Positions 45,201 to 57,565 of a DNA stretch of 64,000 nt are shown here, in pieces (position 1 is the first letter of the stretch; each line of letters opens with the position of its first letter). Below the pieces are notes generated by a model. The model searched no databases. It had not been told where the DNA came from and was given only the letters and a program-made list of their open reading frames with translations. The translations under genes and the position numbers were made by a program. The stretch lies in contig OX104130.1 of the NCBI GenBank assembly GCA_944470555.2, positions 78,249,160 through 78,313,159 of the forward strand. The letters are read 5' to 3'. This stretch comes from Heterobilharzia americana (lineage: Eukaryota > Platyhelminthes > Trematoda > Strigeidida > Schistosomatidae).

Positions 45201-46539
45201 ATAATAGCTTCTTTCATGAATTGAGTTCACTTGTTGATCTTCGAAAAAAACTCAGGAAGAGTAGGTTCAGAGGTTGAAGGCTTTCTTACATTAGACTCTT
45301 CCACTAAGCATAGTAGCTGGAGTATCCACTTCACCTTTACTGTTTAATAAACACCGAAAATATCAACTTGATGTCTTGCATCCAGAACATGTCTATAATA
45401 TGCAGTTGTCAAAATCTTACTTTCCTCTCAGCATGCAGTCTTCGGAATGTGCTCAGAGAATAGAGTGTATACCGTCCTCTCAATTCTTCAAGTTCACGTA
45501 AATTCATGAATGCTGTTGGCGTTAAAGTAAATAAGTTGTATACGAAATTTGAAATGGTCCTATGAGCATACAGAGAAGTAAGTTTGACTGAAACGAAACT
45601 CCTTTTCGATGTTCATCTGATTCCTGTATCTGTTACCCTGAAAACTGCATCTTTTCGAATGAATAAAAATCTTCCTCCTCTTTGACTACACAGTATTTAT
45701 TTTTATGGTCCAGGTATGTGGTGATGTAACTTCGTTTGAACAACATTTTAAAATTCAAGATGGATGGAGGCAGGGATTACTTGTGAAGTAAAACGTGATC
45801 ATTTTATGCTGCAAGTCTTATTGCTTTGTCCAAAACAAACGTTTGTCTTGGACAGTGTAACCAAATCCATGAAGTTTGAATGGTGCTCAGGGCATTAAAT
45901 TTTCCCTTTCTATCACTATTTTTATGGTTCTTATGCCTACAAAAATGTTTGCTTAATGTCTCTCTAAGGCTCATGTTGACCAAAAAGAATGTCTTGTAAA
46001 CGATTCTATGCAGAGATTTCAACGTTCTTTTTCTAAATGACAGTGCTATGAAACCTTGGAAATTTTATTTTTATCATCAATATAGTTCACTCTATTATAT
46101 TACATTCTAAATTGTATTCCTGTGAGTTCCTCACTAAATGTTGGAGAATTACTATTCAACTGTAAGACTTTTCTAACCTGTGACTTTCCTTCAGGTCGAT
46201 TCTTTTATTAATTTGTCAGACACATGGTTGTCTTCTTCAAACACTTTAAGTAAATAAAACACTTTGGGAAAATTGGTTTGATGAAGATAAATTCATAAGC
46301 TTCCTTTCAGGAATCGATTTTCACTTCTCATGTCTAATTTTTCAAACATATCTAGCCTCTTACTGAAAGGTTGACATTATGTATTAAATGATATGACAGC
46401 AGATGGAGAGTAATTATGGTTTCTGTCAGCATAGAGATTAAAATATTACTGAAAGTTAACTGAATAAAATGGTCTGTCTATGCATACAGGTAGACAGAAA
46501 GTCAGATGATATAGACGTAGGATCACGGATCACTGTGTG
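45201..46539. other. No supported gene
   Basis: AT-rich; nothing recognised. Confidence 0.45.
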
Positions 46540-46695
46540 GATGCATCTACATCACTGGAATCAATTCTGAGCCATGTCATCTGATATCTGATACCCCTGG
46601 TTTCCGTTATTATTTAAACCTCAACCTAGGAGTCTACTTTTCTCGACATGGCTCAAACCAACAGTCAAGGACTGCATACACTGATGCCAGATCAA
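46540..46695 (-). mobile_element. Second RTE family, short 3' fragment
   Basis: On the minus strand 'TGACTGTTGGTTTGAGCCAT' and 'GACATGGCTCAGAATTGATT' match 59415-59540 of the second RTE family. Strongly diverged and non-coding. Confidence 0.6.
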
Positions 46696-47704
46696 AACAT
46701 TGTTGCAGTGTATGAAATATTTTCATATCTGTATGCAGATATGCAAACCAATGGCATCTACAACTTCCAGTTTGATCATTCTTTGACCCTCGTCTGCAAA
46801 GAACAAATGGAAATAATATTTTTTTAATTACTTTAATACGTATTTTTGACCAATGACCGATTCTCGAATGTGGTAAGCATCGAGTTTATTCGAGGTATAA
46901 AGCAAAAATTATAGTGCAGCTTTTTTTCTGTTTCTAGTTTTCTATGTGAATAATATAGACGGTAGAAGTTTTGAGGATAAATGGTTGTACATTTGTGACT
47001 ATTGATAAGATTTGTATACTTTGGGTTTAATTACAAAACAACAATTTCTGCTGATTACACTCGTTTCTGTATTGCGGATCATAGAATTTCCTTGAGTTTT
47101 CGTTAGGTATTCGTGACGGAAATCTTTTTTAGATAGGACTCATTGAGAAAACTATTAGTTTCAAATTCTTGTCACATATCATCACAATAGAAAGAGTTTA
47201 GAAAATTTTTTCAGGGAATAGAAAAAGATACTGAAGCGCTCCGTATAATAAAGCCTATCATGAACAATTTAAGAGTGTTGTGTTTGAAGAAAGAGGAACT
47301 CTCTGAGCTATATAGCTTTACAAACGAGTTAATAATTAACGTTCTTAACTGTTATAGTTGTATAGTAGTTAGAATAAATGGATGTGAATTGTCTCCCAGA
47401 AATATTTTCCCTCTGATTCCAAATAAGATCATTGGCGTCTGTTTTTATTCTGGAGTCACAATAAATTGAATGGACATAAAAAAAGGTGGTGGTTTATATC
47501 AGGTTTATTGCAGGGATGTATGTTTAGAATGAAAGAACGAAAGTCGTCTAGATTTCATCTATTTCAACACAGCAGAGGTAGTATGTTTTCAAAATTGGTC
47601 GGAAGATCTTGATGACCAATGACTTCGTTTGTTTTAGCAGCCGAAAGCTTACAAACACATAGATCTTCCTCTACAGAGCTGTACTAGAAGGTATTCAAGT
47701 ACAT
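46696..47704. other. No supported gene
   Basis: AT-rich; the 69-codon ORF at 47260-47469 is not recognised. Confidence 0.45.
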
Positions 47705-49050
47705 TATTATAATATGTGTTTTTCTTTTGGGTTCCTAGTGGAACATAAGGGGTTCAGCAGCAAGCCTCTATTACACTCTGCTGTCTGCAGTCTTTCCAAC
47801 CTGGTTCCACCACTACCCACAAGCTTTAACTTCTTACTCATACACCATCTCTTCCATGTCACACTCACCTCTGACGCCCAACTCGTCGCTTCTCCTTTGG
47901 ATTCCACTCGATGGCCTGGCCTGACCCGTGATGTCTCCAAATGGTTTTGTCAGTGTATGTCCAATCCATCTCCACTATCTTCTGCATATTTGTTAAGTGA
48001 TAGGTTCTTGCTTTGTTGGTTCACTGCCAGAGATCCTAGTTGCTTATTCTTATTATTCTGACAATCGAGCGTAGGCAGTTGTTGATAAATGTCTGTAGTT
48101 TGTTGGAAGCGCTTTTCATGACGTGCCAAGTTTCTGAAACAAAAAGAAGCACTCATTTGACTGAGATTGGTGTTGAAAATCCGAATCTTGTTCTTTTTGC
48201 TGAGCAGAGTGCATTGCAGTAGATATCCACAGTGATTTCAGACAAATGAAGGTCTGTCTTGTTTTTCCGATCCTGGTTTTGACATCTTCGTCTGTGCTAC
48301 CGCCTGTAGTTGAAACGATGCTGCCTAGGCCAAAGAAAATACATCTTTTAGGTTTCTAAGAATGATGGTGATTTGTGTTTGTTGTTCATGCTGTTGTTGG
48401 TTGGGTGTCTTCATTACCTCTATCTTCTCTAAGTTCACTTGAAGTCCTGTTCTCCCTGCCTCTTCTGTCAACTTGTTACATTTCGCCTGTAGATCTTCGA
48501 GTTTATGCGACATTAGATGTAAATCATCATCTGCAGAATCCAAATCTTCTAGGTTCTTTCCCCCGTTCCAGCGTATGCCCATCTTCTCGCTCCTCACAGT
48601 TTCTTGCATGATCCACTCCTGTCCAGTCGATCACAATCAGGAAGATCATCGGTGATAGTAGGCGGCAACCTTGTCTTACTCCTGTCTTCACTTCAGAGGG
48701 GTTACTCAGCTTTCCATTGTGGATCACTTGGCATGTGGCTTCTTCACATAGTTGCTGAATCAGATTGATAAAGGTTTGTGGCACTCTTTAGTGTTGAAGC
48801 AGATGCCAAATTACTTATCGATTGACGCTTTAGCAGGCCTTATCAAAGTAGATGAAGTTGAGGTAGAGAGTTGACTACCATTCTATACCCTGTTCTATGA
48901 TGATTCATAGCGTTGCAGTTTGATGCGCACATTATTTGTTCTTCCTTAATCCAGCCAGCCAGCCAGCCTGTTCCGGTCGTAATTTTGAATGCAGCCCATT
49001 GTTTAGTCTCTCCAGGATGATGCAGCTTGATATTTTGCTTCGGGTGGAAC
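47705..49050 (-). mobile_element. RTE LINE 3' fragment
   Basis: Minus-strand copy of about 1.35 kb from the 3' end ('GGAACCCAAAAGAAA') to RT motif regions upstream of FADD. A piece at 48325-48609 reads 'LEDLDSADDDLHLMSHKLED' in the minus frame, and 48527-48784 reads 'VKTGVRQGCRLLSPMIFL'. No continuous frame. Confidence 0.85.
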
Positions 49051-49494
49051 AATGGTACACTACTAAGATATTAATAATATGCCCTGACATTGTTAATAGC
49101 TATTATTTATATAGTCAACTTGAAAATTCACTAATCATATTGATATAAATGTACTGAATAAGTTTTTTTTTATTTTAAACGCAATCTACACTGTAAACTA
49201 CCAGGAATACGTATGTACCTCGATTACATTTGAATTTGTCATAGTAGAAATATGGAGAATGATAGTGTCAGAATCCAACTTGGGCTTTGTAGTAGGATAT
49301 CAGAAACAACTTAAGAGATAATCTTATTATTTGCTAAATATCTACAGTGGAGATGATGTTTGTGAAGTGAAACATTGTACTGACATCCTTATGTTCCCTG
49401 AACAAGCATGGAGAATGATACGCAAAACGCTGATACCGAAATTACCCAATAATCAACACACTGAATAAGTGGAACTGGTAAATAATAGTGAAAT
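49051..49494. other. No supported gene
   Basis: AT-rich; nothing recognised. Confidence 0.45.
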
Positions 49495-49630
49495 TAGGCA
49501 GTCTATCTCTTTTTCGTAAACTCAGCATCAGCTCAGTTGGTAGACAACAGGGCCAGAAAAGTGATGGTCTCTGGTTCGAATCCAGCCGTAGTCCAGATTT
49601 TAATTTCGCTTTCAATCATCACACAGCATC
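49495..49630 (+). repeat. tRNA-derived SINE, fourth type
   Basis: A box 'CAGCTCAGTTGGTAGACAAC' and a near-perfect B box 'GGTTCGAATCCAGCC' lie about 40 bases apart. The anticodon arm does not pair, so this is tRNA-derived rather than a tRNA gene. A diverged relative lies at 60310-60440. No hammerhead is visible. Confidence 0.65.
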
Positions 49631-50489
49631 AATACAAGTCTGCCAAGCCACGTCCATCTGAGATATTCAAAGTGAAAATATCTTCTCAGAAACAATCAAC
49701 ACATTCAAGGTCATCGAGACTATTTGTTAAGCCACTTGTCGAAAAAAATTATTTGCTCTATGCTAACTTAATTAACTGGTTTTCAAAGGAAGTCATATTG
49801 ATATCCTATCGGAATAGGATAGCATCAGTGCACTGTCAATAATAATTGGGATAACTCTGCTTTTCAGAACCTCTGATATCCGTCCACTTGATTTTTATCC
49901 TTCTTTTACATTCCATGTACATAATGTTATCTTCAAGAAAAAGTCAAAAAAATTGTTTTCTGGTTATGTATCATACATACATCAATAAATATTCACCTTA
50001 TATATTAAAAAAAATAACAATACTGTAATCTTTCTTATTTTGGCGCCAAAAATGCTGAAACTTCAATTGAAACTATTTAACGCAAGATGTATTTTCTGAA
50101 GTTGGTAATAATTTGTAAGTATCTTGAGTTATGTACACTATTGTGTCCGCAGTGAAAATGACACAATTAAATGAGTGAGTCTAAGTGGTATATGTTGTCC
50201 ACAGAATCAAGAATTAGATAAATAGTGGTAGTATGAAAGCTCTACGAATGGATTACAGTATATCTTCTACGTCAGTCAGTAGTCTGAATCGAACGTGATA
50301 CAGTTACTTCTCTCTTACTTAACTGGACACATCAGCGAGGCCTTCTGATTCATTCGGCCTAAAACATCAAATCTAAGGAAAGCTGTTGAATGATGTTAAC
50401 AGTCTAAAAACAACTCACAACAGAGGGTAGTATACATCATAAAGTATGCATCAACTGTGTAAGTAACAGGATATACGTTGGCAAAATAC
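49631..50489. other. No supported gene
   Basis: AT-rich; nothing recognised. Confidence 0.45.
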
Positions 50490-50835
50490 TACAGATCAGC
50501 CTTAGCGGTTTCTAACTACTCAAGTTGTTTAATAGTAGTATCTTTCACTACTTGCTGACATTTTTGTGTCAGTGGTTACACTTTGTGATCTTGGATGACT
50601 GGTTTTTAAAGTAAACCATTTTGGCTGACACTACAGCTAGACAGTTAAGGAAAACTACTGCTCTACGATAAAAAACATTTCAGCTCAGAGAACACAACAC
50701 GATCAAAACTGTTCAACTCAACCACAAATATTCTCCATCATCTCAAAAACTACTCAGCTGTGAGAAATGTCAGTTTAAACAGTGCAATTTGTAAGTCATA
50801 TGCAAATTGATCATCCTAACTGAAGTATACCAATC
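50490..50835 (-). repeat. Dispersed repeat, partner 18690-18925 (+)
   Basis: Longer copy of the repeat at 18690-18925, in opposite orientation. The extra central part ('GAGAATATTTGTGGTTGAG', 'GTGTTGTGTTCTCTGAGCTG' on the minus strand) is also shared with the PLE pieces at 42.1 and 54.6 kb, which links this repeat to a PLE 3' region. Confidence 0.65.
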
Positions 50836-50844
50836 CATGCAAAT

Positions 50845-51572
50845 TATTATTTTTCCCTTGGGTTCCTGGTGGAATATAGGGCTTCAGTAGCAAGCACCCA
50901 TTCCACTCTTTTCTCTGCAGTCTTTTCGACCTGACTCCATGACTGACCACTACCTTTCATTTCTTCCTCGCATTATCTTCTCCATGTCACCCTCACCTAG
51001 GACGTCCAGCTCGTCGTTCCCCCCTTTGGATTCCATTCGAGGGCTGGCCTGATACGTGATGTCCCCAATCGGCCTTTTCGGTGTATGCCCAATCCATCTC
51101 CACTTCCTTCTGCATATTTGCTGGGTAATAGGTTCATGGTTGATTCGTTCCCAGAGTTCCTTGTTACTTATTCTTTCTGGCCATCTCAAATGATCTTTAG
51201 TATCGAGTCAGTGTAGGTGGCAGCTGTTGATGAATATCTGTAGTCTGTTGGAAATGCTTTTCGTGACGCGCCTAGTTTCTGAACCATAAAGCAGCACTAA
51301 TTTGATTGAATTGGTGTTGAAAATACGGATCTTGTTCACCCTTAGTGCTGAATGCAGAAGATCTCCACATTGATTTCAGATTAATAAAAGCATGTCTTGC
51401 TTTTCCGATCCTGGTTTTGACATCCTCGTCTGTCCCGCCACTTGTAGTTGAAACGATGCTGCCTAGGTAGGTGAAAGAGGCAATTTCCATTAGTCTTCTC
51501 CCGTTAATGCTGATTGTTGCTTGTTTTTGGTTGGGTATCTTCACCACCTCCCCCTTCTCTACATTCACTTGA
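50845..51572 (-). mobile_element. RTE LINE 3' fragment
   Basis: Minus-strand copy beginning 'GGAACCCAAGGG' and truncated near 51572. Two open pieces (50950-51189 'RWPERISNKELWERI' and 51272-51568 'NGRRLMEIASFTYLGS') keep RTE C-terminal sequence close to copy A rather than to the 20.8/40 kb subfamily. Confidence 0.85.
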
Positions 51573-51939
51573 ATTTCATGCAGATTAGCTATCCAGATTT
51601 AGATGATCTGAACTAGTTCAGTTCTACGAGCTGAGTTTCTCCCATATACCACTGATGAGCTCGGCCCCAAACGAGCAAAGCTGCCGTACGGTGTTTAGAT
51701 CCAACTACTCTAGCTGTTCAGTTGTAGGCAATTTAGCTTCACAACTGCAAAAACAACAACTTGAATGAGTGATAAAATGTTGGAGTCCATGCTTCAGAGG
51801 ATCTTATTTTACCACTGAATTATTATCATTGACAGCAATACACGTGCTAATATCTAGTACGCTTCATGCTTCCTTGAAGCAGATAAAAAAGCTTGAGAAT
51901 CTACCTTTTTGTTTTTTAGTCTAGTAAATCGTCATCATC
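51573..51939 (+). other. Unassigned; hammerhead-like motif at 51646-51694
   Basis: CUGAUGA (51652-51658) is followed by a 5-bp helix II GCTCG/CGAGC with an 8-base loop, then AAAG instead of GAAA. Possible helix I ATACC/GGTGT flanks it. Helix III does not pair in this copy. It may be a decayed member of a further ribozyme family, or chance. Confidence 0.3.
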
Positions 51940-52235
51940 CAGATCAACATAGGACCATGCATTACCACGTAGCAGTCCGAGTTGCCACATTTCATATCAG
52001 TACATCAAGTAAATAGGCAGTGAAGTTGAAGATGAAGTAAGCAAAACTCAGTCAAAAGAAATATCAAGTATTAAAAGAGAGAAAGGAAGCATGAGAAAAT
52101 GGTGAAACTTGGTATAGTGGTAAGATGAGGATAAAATGTGGTATAGATCTGCGCCACTGTCTTCGGTTCTGAGCTATATCGCTTAGTCTTCAACCACTGG
52201 TTCCTCTTGTCCCACGGACCCTTAAATCTAGTGAA
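51940..52235 (-). mobile_element. Second RTE family, 3' fragment
   Basis: On the minus strand 'GTGGCAACTCGGAC' and 'CCTATGTTGATC' match the 3' UTR at 59700-59755, and 'CTCAGAACCGAAGACAGTGG' matches its coding end. The interior is partly deleted. Confidence 0.75.
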
Positions 52236-52864
52236 ACATTTGAGTCATATTTGGTTGTTTCATGCGTATATATTCAGACAATTATCTAACTTTTACTATC
52301 AGGCTCATATCAAAAGACACATTTCTAAATCGTCATTGAGCATAAATTTCAACTTTATCGCTAACTATATCGAACGTATAATTTGTCTTTGTTAGTGATA
52401 AGTGTTTTATTTTCCTGTTGTAAAATAATTTGAAATTTCAAATGTGAACATAAATTTTCTTATTTCATTGTTTTAAAATCACTTTCCCTTATAAATTTCT
52501 GTAAAACAAGAACATCAAATACTGTGGGAGTAAATCGAATTCATTTTATATGCTCTAAATTTTCCGTATATGCATTTCGCTTAAAATTGTATCCAGTTAG
52601 CTATTGGTGTCCAGTAGAAGTTATCTGATACATTTCAGTAGTAGGCTATACTAAAAACATCCCTGAAACCTAAACATTAATAAAGAATATATGGAAACAG
52701 AGATGAATAACAAAGTTTAATAATAATAATAATATAGTTGCTTTATTCTGTACCATAACTATGTTTACAGTAAAGAATTCTCAGCGTGCATTATTATTGC
52801 ATTAATTTACCCATAGTACAATATTTTAAAAGCATTAACAATGATTCTGTCTGACAATATATAA
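52236..52864. other. No supported gene
   Basis: AT-rich with a short TAA-type repeat at about 52720-52735. Confidence 0.45.
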
Positions 52865-53885
52865 TTAACAGTAACAAGTATGAAAAAAGCAGGATATAAT
52901 GAATTCATAAATTTCAGTAGTACTCGTCAGCTGGATACTCTAAGTCTCTTTTTCGATGATTTATTTCTATCCAGTCTCGAAAATAGTAGCTTGAAGCTCC
53001 TCATTGGTCAGTCGGAACTTTACCAGCACTACATGGACGACACATTCATTGTATGTGATAGTTAAGCGGAGGCAGAAGCATTACTGAAAAGCTTCAATTC
53101 ATGTCACCCAAACCTGACCTTAACGATTTAGCATGAGGAAAATAATGATTGGTTTCTTAGATGTCTCATTAGTGAAAAGAATCGATGGATCTGTCGAAAT
53201 GTCCATCTATAGGAAACCTTCATGGACAGAACAGCACCTTCATTTTAGGAGCTTTGTTTCTATCCAATACGAAGTGAATGTAGTTAGAATGCAGTGTAAC
53301 AGAGCCAGGAAAATTTGTCCCAACAGCACACTAGACTATGAAATAGGGACTTTGAAAAGCGTGCAGGTGAAGAATGGGTACCCAGAAAGCTCTATCAGCA
53401 AGCACGCAAAATGGGTAGGGAACAGGACAACGGCCCCAACAGTGCAGAGGAAACCAGCCTAGGTCACCTACATATTGAAATGTGACGACGTGCTGGAGGT
53501 AGTTAGACGAAGACCGGAGAAGTCTATCAGAAGGACTTACTACTCAGGTAAACTGGTTCTTCTCAGCACCACCAAAAGAGTATTGCAGCAACCAGGGAAA
53601 GACAGGACCCCGATCCTTGACAGATCTAAATACATATATCAATTCGAATGTACCCACAGAAGTAAATACATTGGTCGTACGGAGAGGCGTCTGTCCAGCC
53701 GAATGGTTGAGAACATACCGAAAAGAAGACCCCGAGGAGCTCTATACCTGTAAGTCCTTTAAGGTTATCAGTAGACAGCAAAATAAGAAGTTGCTTGGGT
53801 ATGTAGAAGCCTGCACGATTCGAGTTGTCAAACCAAACCTCTGCATTCAGAAGGAGAAGGTTGTCAGCCTGAATCTCCCATGCTA
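52865..53885 (+). pseudogene. Penelope-like element, 5'-truncated and decayed
   Basis: The frame at 52880-53065 carries 'LYQHYMDDTFIVCDS' (RT motif C, YMDD). A second frame (53133-53462) has 'FLDVSLVKRIDGSVEMSIYR' (the post-motif D block of PLE RT). 53475-53753 has 'YIYQFECTHRSKYIGRTERR' (GIY-YIG core) and 53617-53886 ends 'VVKPNLCIQKEKVVSLNLPC'. Domain order is as in PLEs. RT motifs before C are missing, and at least four frame breaks or stops occur. Confidence 0.82.
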
Positions 53886-53989
53886 ATAATTGTGACATTG
53901 TCTAATCATATTTAATCTTTCTTATTTTACTCTTCGCTATGAATTATTATTGAAATGATTAATGACTTCAGGGATATGATAACTATTCA

Positions 53990-54390
53990 CTATTACAGTT
54001 GATTGATAAGACTATGTCCAACATGATTTTCTTCATGCAATACACAAGCTAAATAAGGTCTGGTTGAATTTTTGTATTTGGTTATGCGTGAATACAGTTT
54101 AATATATTTGCCTCTTATCTTCCCAGACGAAAGACTTGGAGAGAGGTGTGGATGCAGAGGATACTTGTCATCAGATAAGATAATATTAGCCAGTCGCCTA
54201 TAAGAGTTCAGGTGCCTATCCACGATTACATGTGTCAACTCAGTTAAGGGTGTGCTACTTGCTCTACTAACAGCCTTCAAAATCCTATGCAACACAATGT
54301 AGTCTTTTTTCCGGAGTCCAGAGGAGAATAAGGGGGAACAAAAAGTAAGTATAGTAGGTAAGACACAGGAACTATCGAAACGCAAGATTA
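53990..54390 (-). pseudogene. CR1-type LINE C-terminal fragment
   Basis: The 130-codon minus frame reads 'FCSPLFSSGLRKKDYIVLHR', 'IILSDDKYPLHPHLSPS' and 'SRITKYKNSTRPYLACVLHE'. This is the extreme C-terminus pattern of CR1-group reverse transcriptases (ILND.THPLH ... R..RYRNSFIPYLA). The stop lies at the low-coordinate end. No RT core precedes it here, so it is a 5'-truncated insertion next to the PLE. Confidence 0.75.
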
Positions 54391-54539
54391 GAGGCTGAGT
54401 TATGCCAGATAGTCTGAGGTCACGATCTAAACAACCAATACAGGGAACAAGTCAAAACAAGTCTGACATTCAGATCGACCAGTTAACAGCAAGGAAATTG
54501 TGACATGAAAGCGGTGCAGGAATCTGATTACAGCTCAAG

Positions 54540-55010
54540 GTGGCGGAGAATATTTTAAACTCAGGTGGATGGTCTTGGTTGAATTGTGTTCTCTAAGTTG
54601 AATTGTTTAATCGTGTTGCTAGACGACATTATTAGCACTAACTTCAGTATGAAGTGAGCTGTTAATATCTCTCCGTCAGTGACTTAGTAGCATACCCTGA
54701 AAAACCGGCTTGTGATTGGCTGTTTCCTTTAATTGTTGTGTTATTGGCTGTATAGATTTTTGTGTTGACTGCTCCACTACTTGAACTCTGACCTTTCTGT
54801 TGTTTATCATTTTTCTTACTGGTTGATATTCAGTCTACGTCTTAACATCTGTTGATAGCTGACTCACTGGCCTGAATGCCTAGCTTCTAGGAATTCTTTG
54901 TGTTTCCGTGGTCCATGATTTCTACATTGTCGAAACTGAATTCATGTCCGTAATTATCGACATGCATTGAAATGAGTGATGAAATGTCGTTAAGTTTAAT
55001 AACTAATTAG
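54540..55010 (-). pseudogene. Penelope-like C-terminal fragment
   Basis: Opposite-strand homologue of 41591-42190. The minus strand encodes 'NDISSLISMHVDNYGHEF', 'SFDNVEIMDHGNTKNS' and 'SAINRC' across one break. The block nearest 54550 ('GAGAATATTTTAAACTCAGG') is the shared outer region. Confidence 0.6.
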
Positions 55011-55149
55011 TGTTCAGGCGAACGGAGATGAGAAAGGCGACCCAGTTGTCCAAGTAAATGAAAATGATGGGAATATAAGCAATATTTCAAAATAGTATAT
55101 AAGACGACAAGATGAAAGAATAAAGTATTCAATAAAGCTGTAGGAAAAG

Positions 55150-55445
55150 AACAACTCATCAATGCTACGAAAGGTGAACTACAAACTCCTTTTGTTCACA
55201 TAAGTCTGGTTTCAGTCGATGGACTGCTACTGCTTCTGCTTAACATAGCGATGTGCTACTTCTTCGTCTGTTGATTACCTTGAAAGCTATGTTTGAGTCG
55301 ATGGTATCACCTGTGTCGAGGATGTGGTTGTCAGTGGTGCTGTTTGGTAACCTCCAACCTATCAATGACAGGCTTTTACGTGTACGTTGAGAGATAAGTT
55401 TAGTAACGACCATCTCCGTTTTCTCGGCTTACAAATTTGATTTTC
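55150..55445 (-). pseudogene. Penelope-like extreme C-terminus fragment
   Basis: The minus strand encodes 'HILDTGDTIDSNIAFKVINR' followed by 'AEAVAVHRLKPDLCEQKEFV' across one stop. This is the typical PLE tail after the GIY-YIG domain (compare 'RVVKPNLCIQKEKVVSL' at 53.8 kb). It comes from a different PLE family than 54540-55010. Confidence 0.65.
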
Positions 55446-56769
55446 CTGGAAAGAAGCTCCAATTCCTACCACTACTAATGACTTAAATGTATGTATTGCT
55501 GAAATATCCACTTTACAGTCTTCTTAATGACATTTGTCGACATATAAACTTCTTAAACTTATGCTTTGATAATCCTTGGAGATTCATTGTGATTCACTGG
55601 CGTACGACCAGTGGTGAGATCCAGAAATGATACATCATTCTGTTCAGAACTCACTAGCTGAATGCTTCAGAATACTAGTGAGTGGACGATTTTCAATTTT
55701 ATCTGCCAGCACAACCACTGACGATGTCGAAAATAAATTCATGTGACGAGTTTCAGATAGCTCTGAAACGCGCACCTTGAATTTTACCGCTAGTCATCAA
55801 TCAGCAAATTAAGTCGGTTGATGCTGGAATTTTTCTAATGAATGAAGAGAATAGTTAGAAAAATACTTTCAATGGGTTAAATGCACCAGTTATCATCTAT
55901 ATGCAAGTCAGTCATCAGTTCATATAAACAAACATAGTTGATAAGGTTGAAGGTTTACATCTAGATGGATTTGATTAACTGACTTTAACGGCCAGTTTTA
56001 AGTTGATTATCAGTACTAATATCTCAAAATGTAAAGTCTTTGGCTAAATACAACTGAACTTTCGATTTTTGTCTTATATTCCATAAGATTAGACAAGAGA
56101 CTAGTCTTCATTTATTTAATTTGCCTAAACATGATAATTCGTTTTTTCCCCCTTGTTTTATGCTCAACGAAGTATACTCATTTCATCAAGCTTAGTTTGC
56201 ATAATCTTATTAGGTGGCACCTGTTTTCATTCTTTTTTCGACATGTGACCATCATAACTTTTTTATCTGTTCGTAATTTCGTGCATATCTTTTTATCTCT
56301 CAAACTAGCTGTATTCATGCAGATATCTGAGTCAAATATAAATAGAATATTTGAGTCTATCAGAATTTTAACGAACATCACTTTATTTCACCTAGAAAAC
56401 TTCCAGTCTCTTGTTAAATACTTGTCTTTCGTTCACGAAACCAGTCAGTCAGTCATGTGAAGCATACTTCAATATTCTGTCTCGGCTGTTATTATTAAAT
56501 ATATTGGGTTTGTTTAACTGTTCCCACTTCTACCTTCCAGGTACTACTTAAAATATACATCAGAAGTTAGTAAAATTAATGTGTTGTTGCACTACGGTTC
56601 GCGCTTTTTTAACTTATTCTTGCAGTACATAAAATCTGCCTTCTTCTACAATAGAAATGAATCCAGTGAATTCCATGGATACTTCGGCATTTCTTATCCA
56701 CTGGGATAGAAAATTTCAGTTTAAGAGCCAATTGATGGCCAGATATCTCTTGTTATTCATGGTGTTGTT
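55446..56769. other. No supported gene
   Basis: AT-rich. A 109-codon ORF at 56131-56460 is hydrophobic, Phe/Ile-rich and unrecognised; probably chance. Confidence 0.45.
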
Positions 56770-56915
56770 TTCTTCTTGATGACTATCGGTGGAATCGATG
56801 ACGCGCATTTCATCCCATTTGGGACTTTTTAGTTGAGGATACCTGGACCTCAGTGAGTGATATTGTTCTCACTTCATATCAAACGCCAAAGCGTCATCCT
56901 TTAGGGCATTGAGGC
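56770..56915 (-). mobile_element. Sm-alpha-like SINE, degenerate
   Basis: The minus strand shows an A-box relic ('CTAAAGGATGACGCTTTGG'), the linker 'CACTCACTGAGGTCCAGG', then a ribozyme relic at 56789-56850. Helix II (GUCC...GGAU), GAAA and the GUC site survive but CUGANGA reads CUAAAAA. Inactive. Confidence 0.65.
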
Positions 56916-57344
56916 TAGCACGTATCAAATAAGTCGAAATGCTCGTCCTCACCAAGATGAATACAACATGGTAAAGTTTTATTCAGATTTTGAGTAACAA
57001 TATAATCCGCTAGAGAAAACTTTATGCAAAAACTGAAAATTTATCAAGTATTTCTTATCCTGTTTGTCATCATCTTCAAATAATACAGCAGTGTTAATGA
57101 TTGATACTTTGGATTTTCATGCAACCTTTTTCAAAAAAAATGTGTTAAAACTTGTGTTTACCACGTGAATTCGTGTGAAAGTAAGCTCAGAATAGTGATC
57201 AAAAGATTGAGATCAATTCAGAAATGGAGACAGATTTCACCTCTGTCTCCACCTGTATATTAATAAATTATTTGACCACTTTTATACATTATTTGATCAA
57301 TATTCTGAACTATTTTTCATAAAACATTTACGTGTATGTATGGT
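56916..57344. other. No supported gene
   Basis: AT-rich; nothing recognised. Confidence 0.45.
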
Positions 57345-57565
57345 TAGCTGATTGGAGACATCATGCACCAATCACTGGAGTGGAATCCAGATGGAAAATG
57401 GCGAGTTGGGCGTTCGATGGTGACATGGAGGAGATAATGTGAGGAAGAAATCAAAGCTTCTGGGCAGTCATGCAGCGAGGTTGAAAAGACTTCAAAGAAC
57501 AGAGGTCAATGGAGGCGTGCTCCTTAAGCCCTATATTCTACTAGGAACCCAAGGGAAAAATAAAC
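57345..57565 (+). mobile_element. RTE LINE 3' fragment
   Basis: The last 220 bases of the RTE family ('GATTGGAGACATCATGCACC' through 'CTAGGAACCCAAGGGAAAAA'), very 5'-truncated. Confidence 0.82.

Noticed and set aside
49525..49600. Possible true tRNA gene
   Set aside because: A and B boxes are good but the anticodon arm and acceptor stem do not pair, so it is a tRNA-derived SINE.
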